A DNA stretch of 6,431 bases from Crocinitomicaceae bacterium (GTDB lineage: Bacteria > Bacteroidota > Bacteroidia > Flavobacteriales_D > Crocinitomicaceae), in NCBI GenBank assembly GCA_011522905.1, contig WTIB01000097.1, positions 1 through 6,431 of the forward strand, in the 5' to 3' direction. Positions 1-5,527 of this stretch are shown piece by piece (position 1 is the stretch's first letter; every line of letters starts with the position of its first letter). The position numbers and the translations under genes are program-made. Below the pieces are notes generated by a model that worked only from the letters and a program-made list of their open reading frames with translations, made no database searches and had not been told where the DNA came from.

Positions 1-416
1 ATATGTTCGTAATTTTTAGCCTTTAAAGTTCCTTTGGAAACAGAAATAATAAAACCATCAATTAAACTATCCGATAGTGAACTTATGTTTGCAACTTCTT
101 TTTCAAAATTCTCATTTGATGAGGCAATAATCACAGTGTAGCCATTTTCTGAAGCGGTTTTTTCAACCCCATTGATTACTTCAGCAAAAAAATGATGGAC
201 AATTTCTGGGATGATAACACCAATAATTTTTGCACTATTATTCTTTAGACTAACCGCTAGAGGGTTGGGTCTGTACTTGTAGTATTTTGCAAATGCCTGT
301 ATCTTCTTTTTGGTTTCCTCACCAATTTCTTTGCTGTCTTTAAGTGCTTTGGAAACTGTGGAGATTGAGACATCCAATTCTTTTGCAATTTGTTTGAGTG
401 TAATTTTCTGTTTCAT
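1..416 (-). CDS. LacI-family transcriptional regulator (N-terminal part, cut by window edge)
   Basis: A cytoplasmic sugar-responsive DNA-binding regulator. Translating the minus strand from the ATG at 416-414 gives 138 residues with no stop before the window edge. Residues 5-25 (ITLKQIAKELDVSISTVSKAL) form the classic LacI helix-turn-helix, and YRPNPLAVSLK at 48-58 is the hinge helix that inserts into the minor groove. From residue 62 (AKIIGVIIPEIVHHFFAEVI) the periplasmic-binding-protein-like sensor domain begins, ending here inside its first lobe. Family members are about 330-345 residues, so roughly 60% lies outside the window. The gene is divergent from an amylolytic operon across 169 bases, so control of that operon, with a maltose-type effector, is a reasonable inference. 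The effector itself cannot be read from this part. Family assignment is very secure; the regulatory target is inferred from position only. Confidence 0.96.
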   Translation of the reverse strand, partial: MKQKITLKQIAKELDVSISTVSKALKDSKEIGEETKKKIQAFAKYYKYRPNPLAVSLKNNSAKIIGVIIPEIVHHFFAEVINGVEKTASENGYTVIIASSNENFEKEVANISSLSDSLIDGFIISVSKGTLKAKNYEH

Positions 417-492
417 TTTAATAGGGTAGACACGACATAAATTAAACGATTTAAATTAAAAAACCATATACATATTTATGAACACTAAAACC

Positions 493-522
493 TTGTAGTG
501 TGTTTAAGACACAATAATTTTT
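493..522 (+). promoter_or_regulatory. Candidate Bacteroidota-type promoter for the plus-strand operon
   Basis: TTG at 493-495 and TAATTTTT at 515-522 are separated by 19 bases. This fits the Bacteroidota sigma-ABfr consensus (TTG, about 19-20 bases, TAnnTTTG) with one mismatch at the last base of the -7 element. Transcription would begin around 528-532 and leave a leader of about 55 bases before the ATG at 586. The sequence is AT-rich, so chance matches are easy; the spacing and the operator-like palindrome in the spacer are what favour it. Confidence 0.42.
499..513. promoter_or_regulatory. Candidate LacI-type operator palindrome
   Basis: TGTGTTTAAGACACA is a 15-base inverted repeat with perfect five-base arms (TGTGT/ACACA) around a TTAAG centre. 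It contains the only GC-bearing symmetric arms in the control region. It lies wholly between the -33 and -7 elements of the candidate promoter, where a bound repressor would block RNA polymerase. LacI-family proteins bind short palindromes of this size. That it is the site of the neighbouring regulator is inference. Confidence 0.4.
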
Positions 523-585
523 CTGTTTTGAATTGCTTTTTCATATCTTGTTGTTGCTAAATCAGTATTAATTAAATTTTATTTT

Positions 586-1311
586 ATGAAAAAAATTTAC
601 ACTTTACTTTCTTTCGTGTTTGCAGGAAGCTTTGCTTTCAGCCAAATGATTACAGTAACATTGCAGGTAGATATATCGGATTATCTTGCTGCAGGCAATG
701 CTCTAGACCCTAACGGAATAAGGGTTGGAGGTAATTTTGCATCTACTGGAGCTTCAGTTGCTGCTGGTGCAATGGCCGATTGGACCCCATCCGATGCTAA
801 CTCTGCAATGATGGATATGGGGAATAACATGTGGTCTATAGATGTGATGTATGATCCGTCAGCTGCGGGCTCAGAGCAGCTATACAAATTTGTGAACGGA
901 GACTGGGGAACGAATGAAGGAATAGATACCTCTGCTATCGCAGATGGAGGATGTGGAATTGATGATGGTTCAGGGAATATCAACCGAGTATTAACCGTAC
1001 CCACCGCTGATATGACATACACATTTTGTTGGGATAGATGTGAAGCTTGTAATGTTGGAATTGAAGAGGGAATCATGGGTGCTCTAAATGTTTATCCAAA
1101 TCCCGCTCAAGAAGAATTGTACGTTGATTTTGAAAACGCCAATTCATATTCTTCAACTATTGAGTTGTTTGATATGAGTGGAAAAAGACTAGCTACTGAG
1201 CCTATGAATCATCTTACGATTTTAAATATTGAAAATTTGAACCCTGGTTTATACCTATACAGAGTATCAAACAGCCAAGGAGCTGTATCAGGAAGATTTA
1301 TCAAAAAATAA
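586..1311 (+). CDS. Small secreted carbohydrate-binding-type protein with T9SS sorting domain
   Basis: A predicted surface or released protein of 241 residues with no visible catalytic domain. Residues 1-19 are a signal peptide (MKKIYTLLSFVFAG, cleavage probably at AFS/Q). Residues 22-156 form a beta-sandwich module of a type common in Bacteroidota exoproteins: VTLQVDIS at 24-31, DPNGIRVGGNF at 41-51, MGNNMWSIDV at 78-87, KFVNGDWGTNEG at 101-112, NRVLTVP at 133-139, and a Cys-rich end with C148, C152 and C155. The pattern resembles starch-binding CBM20/CBM48-like folds; W66, W83 and W107 are candidate sugar-stacking residues. Residues 163-241 are a type A T9SS C-terminal domain (NVYPNP at 168-173, ELFDMSGK at 193-200, GLYLYRV at 221-227, final FIKK). 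The gene is first in the operon and has its own terminator, so it may be expressed above the enzymes. A starch-binding role parallel to SusE/SusF is inference from context; the export route is well supported. Confidence 0.9.
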   Translation: MKKIYTLLSFVFAGSFAFSQMITVTLQVDISDYLAAGNALDPNGIRVGGNFASTGASVAAGAMADWTPSDANSAMMDMGNNMWSIDVMYDPSAAGSEQLYKFVNGDWGTNEGIDTSAIADGGCGIDDGSGNINRVLTVPTADMTYTFCWDRCEACNVGIEEGIMGALNVYPNPAQEELYVDFENANSYSSTIELFDMSGKRLATEPMNHLTILNIENLNPGLYLYRVSNSQGAVSGRFIKK

Positions 1312-1323
1312 GTTAATTTCATT

Positions 1324-1360
1324 AAAAGGCTCAGGGTAAACTTGGGCCTTTTCTTTTTTT
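1324..1360 (+). terminator. Strong rho-independent terminator inside the operon
   Basis: AAAAGGCTCAGG at 1324-1335 pairs with CTTGGGCCTTTT at 1341-1352 to make a 12-bp stem with two G-T wobbles and a five-base loop (GTAAA). It is followed by TTTTCTTTTTTT at 1349-1360. It starts 12 bases after the stop of the small binding protein and ends one base before the ATG of the amylase gene. Full termination would silence the three downstream genes from the upstream promoter, so partial read-through (attenuation) or a promoter late in the first gene is expected. The reverse orientation lacks a comparable T-run. Confidence 0.88.
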
Positions 1361-1361
1361 A

Positions 1362-4121
1362 ATGGTTCGTTTAGTATTCGCATTTTTTCTGTTACCTATT
1401 ATCGGTAAATCTCAGATATTGAATCTGAGCCCCTCTTTTCCTACTCAAGAGGATCAAGTATCAATTATATATGATGCAACTCAGGGAAATGGTGCTTTGA
1501 TTGGGCAAACAGAAGTTTATTGTCATACGGGACTGATTACCCAAGCCAGCACTTCGCCAACGAGCTGGCAATTTGTTCAAGGAAATTGGGGGACCGCTGA
1601 TGCAAGTGTCTTAATGAACAATCTCGGGAATAATTTATTTGAAATTACCATTGATATTCCAACGTTTTATGGTTATTCACCGGGAACAGAAGTTTATCAG
1701 CTTGCTTTTGTTTTTAGAAATGCTGATGGCAGTGTAGTCGGTAGAGATTCGGATGGAAGTGATATTTATTATGACATATATCCTACAAACGGCCCATTGG
1801 TTTGTGCTATTTTCAATCCACAAAATTTAGACTTGTTTGAAATTGGTGAGACATTTGTTTTGAATGTGGAATCGAATATCACAAGTAACATCGCACTATA
1901 CGATAACGGAACAGAGATTGAGTCTCAGTCAGATGTTACCGAAGTGTTTTTTGATTTTAGTAGTGTTTCCTCAGGAATTCATGAAATTGTATCCATTGCG
2001 CAATCAAATGGAGATTTTGCCTATGATACCATCAGTATTATGATCAATCCAGAGGTAACGACATTAGACCCTCCTATTTCAAAATTGGGCGCTAATTATT
2101 TAAATGATTCAACCATTCTTTTTAAACTATACGGCCCAGATAAAGAGCACGTATACCTTATTGGCGACTTTAATAATTGGAATTTATCAAGTGATTATCA
2201 TATGAATAGAGGAACCGATGATGCTACTTGGTGGATAGAGGTTTCTGGATTGAACCCAGGACAAACTTATGGGTATCAATACTATATTGATGGAGAACTC
2301 AAACTTGCAGACCCCCTAAGTGAATTGATTCTAGACCCTTATAACGACGGGAATATTCCGGAAGCTACATTTCCCAATTTACACCCATATCCTGAAGGTT
2401 TAACGAGTGGATTTGTTACTTTGGTTACGCCAGGCGAAAGTGAATATGATTGGATAAATGATGGTTTTGAAAAGCCCGAAAATAAAGACCTTATCATTTA
2501 TGAACTTCTCGTTCGGGACTTCACGCACGATCGTAATTATCAGGTATTGATAGATACATTGAATTATCTTGAAAATTTGGGTATTAATGCGATTGAATTA
2601 ATGCCTCCTGGAGAATTTGAAAACAATGAAAGCTGGGGATACAACCCCTCCTTTCACATGGCTTTAGACAAATACTACGGAACCCCCGAAAAGTTTAAGG
2701 AGTTTGTAGATGAATGCCATTCTAGAGGAATTGCCGTAATAGTAGATATGGTCTTGAATCATACTTTTGGTCAGAGTCCATTGCTTCGAATGTATTGGGA
2801 TGCCTCAAACGAAAAACCGGCTCAAAATAGTCCATGGTTCAATGTAGACTGTCCTCATGAGCCTTATTGCTGGGGTTATGATATCGATCATACAACCCAA
2901 GCTACAAAAGACTACATAGACCGGGTTAATTTATTTTGGGTTGACGAGTATCATATTGATGGATTTCGTTTTGATTTTACAAAGGGTTTTGGAAGCGGAA
3001 CGAACAATTACGATTCTGAAAGAATTTCACTCATCAAAAGAATGGCAGATACGATTTGGTCTATTCATCCAGAAACATATATTATTTTGGAACATTGGTC
3101 TGGAAATAACGAAGAAAAAGAACTTGCTGAATATGGAATGATGCTTTGGGGAAATATGACTCACGCTTATCAAGAGGGCGGCATGGGTTATCCGAACAGT
3201 TCTAATTTGAGTAACGGAGTATACTTGAATAGGTCATGGAGTGTACCACACTTAGTAACGTATATGGAGAGTCATGATGAAGAAAGAATGATGTTCAAAA
3301 ATATTTCATTTGGAAACTCTATAAATGCAGATCATGATGCCAAGGATGAGCTAGTTGCCCTTGGAAGAATGCGAGCGGCGGCGACTATATTTTTGCTTCA
3401 ACCAGGACCTAAAATGATATGGCAGTTTGGTGAACTTGGGTACGATATATCTATTGATGATCCATGTCGTGTTTGCAACAAACCCGTTCTTTGGGAATAC
3501 TTCGAAGAAGAAAAAAGGAGAGAGTTGTATAATGTGTATGCAGCTTTGAACCATTTGAAAAGAAACTATCCGACGTTTCAAACTTTAGATGTGGATTATT
3601 CTTTAGGTGGTTCTGTGAAAAGATTAAGACACAACCATTCAGACATGAATGCCATTACCTTGACCAATTTTAACATTGTGGATCAGTCGGGCATTCCAAC
3701 ATTTCACCATACAGGGTGGTGGTATGAATACTTTTCAGGCGACAGTATTTATGTAGATGATGTTAATGCTTCGATTCAACTCCTTCCTGGTGATTTTAAG
3801 GTGTATACGGACGTTAACATTGGATCTGTCAATTTTGAATTTTCAGAACTTGGAATTGTTCAAAACGAATATGGAAATATTCATGTTTTTCCGAACCCGA
3901 GTGATGAGCATATCAATATCCAGATTTCTAATTTAGAATACCAAAAAGTTCAATATCAGCTATTGGATGGTCAGGGTCGAATCGTAAGCAAAGAGGAGCT
4001 TATTCCTTATGACGGGGTTATTCAAAAGAAGATAAACGTTCAAAGTCTTGCTCCCGGATCTTATATTTTGAAAATTACATCAAAGGATGTGAATTATTCT
4101 CAAATAGTTGTCGTACAATAA
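1362..4121 (+). CDS. Secreted multidomain GH13 alpha-amylase-family enzyme with T9SS sorting domain
   Basis: An exported endo-acting alpha-glucan hydrolase of 919 residues. Domains in order: signal peptide 1-17 (cleavage GKS/Q); a starch-binding-type beta-sandwich at about 19-140 (FVQGNWGT at 71-78, LGNNLFEITI at 88-97, FVFRNADGSVVGR at 116-128); an Ig-like domain at about 146-230; a CBM48-like module at about 250-335 (VYLIGDFNNW at 264-273); the GH13 barrel at about 372-735; an all-beta C domain to about 818; and a T9SS type A sorting domain at 838-919 (HVFPNP at 841-846, GSYILKI at 899-905). All four GH13 motifs are present: DMVLNH (D462, N466, H467), GFRFD (R536 and nucleophile D538), ILEHW (acid/base E577), and ESHDEER (H638 and transition-state D639). 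The enzyme should be active. Alpha-amylase, neopullulanase or pullulanase specificity cannot be settled by eye. The ATG is chosen because it is the only start that keeps the signal peptide; it follows a terminator T-run with no leader of its own. The stop overlaps the next start by one base. Confidence 0.96.
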   Translation: MVRLVFAFFLLPIIGKSQILNLSPSFPTQEDQVSIIYDATQGNGALIGQTEVYCHTGLITQASTSPTSWQFVQGNWGTADASVLMNNLGNNLFEITIDIPTFYGYSPGTEVYQLAFVFRNADGSVVGRDSDGSDIYYDIYPTNGPLVCAIFNPQNLDLFEIGETFVLNVESNITSNIALYDNGTEIESQSDVTEVFFDFSSVSSGIHEIVSIAQSNGDFAYDTISIMINPEVTTLDPPISKLGANYLNDSTILFKLYGPDKEHVYLIGDFNNWNLSSDYHMNRGTDDATWWIEVSGLNPGQTYGYQYYIDGELKLADPLSELILDPYNDGNIPEATFPNLHPYPEGLTSGFVTLVTPGESEYDWINDGFEKPENKDLIIYELLVRDFTHDRNYQVLIDTLNYLENLGINAIELMPPGEFENNESWGYNPSFHMALDKYYGTPEKFKEFVDECHSRGIAVIVDMVLNHTFGQSPLLRMYWDASNEKPAQNSPWFNVDCPHEPYCWGYDIDHTTQATKDYIDRVNLFWVDEYHIDGFRFDFTKGFGSGTNNYDSERISLIKRMADTIWSIHPETYIILEHWSGNNEEKELAEYGMMLWGNMTHAYQEGGMGYPNSSNLSNGVYLNRSWSVPHLVTYMESHDEERMMFKNISFGNSINADHDAKDELVALGRMRAAATIFLLQPGPKMIWQFGELGYDISIDDPCRVCNKPVLWEYFEEEKRRELYNVYAALNHLKRNYPTFQTLDVDYSLGGSVKRLRHNHSDMNAITLTNFNIVDQSGIPTFHHTGWWYEYFSGDSIYVDDVNASIQLLPGDFKVYTDVNIGSVNFEFSELGIVQNEYGNIHVFPNPSDEHINIQISNLEYQKVQYQLLDGQGRIVSKEELIPYDGVIQKKINVQSLAPGSYILKITSKDVNYSQIVVVQ

Positions 4122-5527
4122 TGTATAGAGTTCTTTTTCTTTTTATGATTCTCGCAGAGGGTGTATTTTCACAAATGGTTCATCCTTCTAATAATGATGC
4201 TTTTCTTCAAGATGAGGTTGCCAGTATCTCCATAGAGATCAACCCCGAATACATGGAGACTATTTTGACAGATAGCCTTTATTCTGATTATGAATACCCA
4301 GCAAGTTTTACATACGCCGCCTCTAATTTTACAGAAACAATTTCTAATGTGGGATTTCGTTTGAGAGGTAATACCTCTAGGAATGCCGAGAAAAAGTCTT
4401 TTAAAGTGGCCTTTAATGCCTTTGTTCAAGGCCAAAAATGGAACGGACTAGAAAAAATGAATTTAAATGGAGAGCACAATGATGTCTCTATTATGAGGTC
4501 CCGACTTTCAAACCAAATTCTGGCCTCGGCTGGCTTGCCTTGTTCTAGAACCAGTTATGTAAAACTTTTTATCAACGAGGAGTACAAGGGTCTTTATATT
4601 AATGTTGAGCATATTGACGATGAATTCTTACAACGAAGGTTCATCGACGACGATGAAGGGAATCTTTACAAGTGTTTCTGGGGTGCAGATTTTAATTATT
4701 TGGGAAACAATCAACAAGCATACGCGGATATATATGAATTAAAAACCAATAAAACAGAAAACGATTACACCGGGTTAATTTCATTGATTGAAGTCATCAA
4801 CAACTCATCGGATGAGGATTTTCCCTGTGCCCTATGGGAGGTATTTGATGTTGAACTGTATCTTAAAACTTTGGCATTAGAAATCTTAATTGGTCATTGG
4901 GATGGTCATGCAGTGAATAAGAACAATTTTTACATGTATCAAAGACCCTCTGATGGCAAGTTTGTTTTTATTCAATATGATATGGACAACACCTTCGGTA
5001 TTGATTGGTTCGATGTTGATTGGGCAAATAAGAACATCTATTTCTGGGGAGAAGATGAAAGACCCCTCTACCAAAGGGTGATGAATGTACCTTATTTTAG
5101 AGATCGTTTCTCAATGTACATGGACCAATTGCTTCAAGATTCTTTCAACCCTAATGTACTCATTGCAGAACTTAATACAACCCAGTCAATGATTTCTGAT
5201 GCCGCCCTCGCTGACGATTATAAGGAGCTCGATTATGGTTTTTCCGACCTTGATTTTTTAAATGCAATAGACGATGCTTTTGGCGCCCATGTTTCTTATT
5301 CGTTAAACGACTATATTACAACAAGATATGCGACTGCAAGTTTTCAGGTTGAAGATTACTTGTCATTAGAGCCCCCTTGTAACCTTGGGTTAGAGGAATT
5401 ATTATCTGAATCGATAGCAATAAGTGTTACAGACCTCAATGGAAAGACAATTAATAATATTGATTCTTTTCGTGGAATATACCTAGTTCTATACAGTAAT
5501 GGTGTAGTTAAAAAATACGTGAAATGA
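4121..5527 (+). CDS. CotH-family secreted protein kinase with shortened T9SS sorting domain
   Basis: A 468-residue exported member of the CotH family (Pfam CotH), whose Bacillus founder is an atypical kinase that phosphorylates spore-coat proteins. A signal peptide covers 1-17 (cleavage VFS/Q). Family motifs run in order: VGFRLRGNTSR at 77-87 with KKSFKVAF at 91-98 (candidate nucleotide-binding Lys/Arg), EKMNLNGEHNDVSIMRSRLS at 111-130, YVKLFINEEYKGLYINVEHI at 146-165 followed by DDEF, LYK at 182-184, GHWDGHAVNKNNFY at 258-271 (conserved D261 and Asn cluster), and YDMDNTFG at 286-293 (D287 and D289, candidate metal ligands). The kinase core appears complete. The C-terminus (420-468) resembles a T9SS sorting domain that lacks its YPNP-containing first half. 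The start shares one base with the amylase stop (TAATG) and the stop overlaps the next start (ATGA), so the gene is probably translationally coupled to both amylases. Its substrate is unknown; CotH proteins also occur in clostridial cellulosomes, which makes a link to exported glycosidases plausible. Confidence 0.93.
   Translation: MYRVLFLFMILAEGVFSQMVHPSNNDAFLQDEVASISIEINPEYMETILTDSLYSDYEYPASFTYAASNFTETISNVGFRLRGNTSRNAEKKSFKVAFNAFVQGQKWNGLEKMNLNGEHNDVSIMRSRLSNQILASAGLPCSRTSYVKLFINEEYKGLYINVEHIDDEFLQRRFIDDDEGNLYKCFWGADFNYLGNNQQAYADIYELKTNKTENDYTGLISLIEVINNSSDEDFPCALWEVFDVELYLKTLALEILIGHWDGHAVNKNNFYMYQRPSDGKFVFIQYDMDNTFGIDWFDVDWANKNIYFWGEDERPLYQRVMNVPYFRDRFSMYMDQLLQDSFNPNVLIAELNTTQSMISDAALADDYKELDYGFSDLDFLNAIDDAFGAHVSYSLNDYITTRYATASFQVEDYLSLEPPCNLGLEELLSESIAISVTDLNGKTINNIDSFRGIYLVLYSNGVVKKYVK

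Larger units (their letters stand above)
417..585. promoter_or_regulatory. Divergent intergenic control region between the LacI gene and the amylase operon
   Basis: This AT-rich region separates the two divergent starts and holds no gene. Neither start has a Shine-Dalgarno sequence: the minus start is preceded by TATTAAA and the plus start by an A/T run, as is usual in Bacteroidota. Besides the promoter and palindrome listed separately, there is a weaker AT-only inverted repeat at 438-458 (TTAAA-CGA-TTTAA core at 442-454, with TAA/TTA outer arms at 438-440 and 456-458). The hexamer AGACAC occurs at 428-433 and again at 507-512 inside the palindrome. The first copy, about 12 bases from the LacI start, could be a half-site for autoregulation. 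No convincing promoter for the LacI gene was found on the minus strand. Confidence 0.6.

Noticed and set aside
438..458. AT-only inverted repeat as the main LacI operator
   Set aside because: The arms contain only A and T in an AT-rich region, so a chance match is likely, and it is not placed in a recognisable promoter. It is mentioned only as a weaker alternative to the 499-513 palindrome.
681..1076. Open frame of 131 codons on the minus strand
   Set aside because: It lies entirely antisense inside the well-supported small binding-protein gene, has no recognisable domain and no upstream control region; it is a shadow of that gene's codon usage.
2941..3141. 66-codon plus-strand frame inside the amylase gene
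   Set aside because: It overlaps the catalytic core of the GH13 gene in another frame, including the nucleophile and acid/base motifs, and its product has no recognisable features.
3351..3581. 76-codon minus-strand frame antisense to the amylase
   Set aside because: It is antisense to conserved GH13 sequence and shows no domain or signal; a chance open frame.
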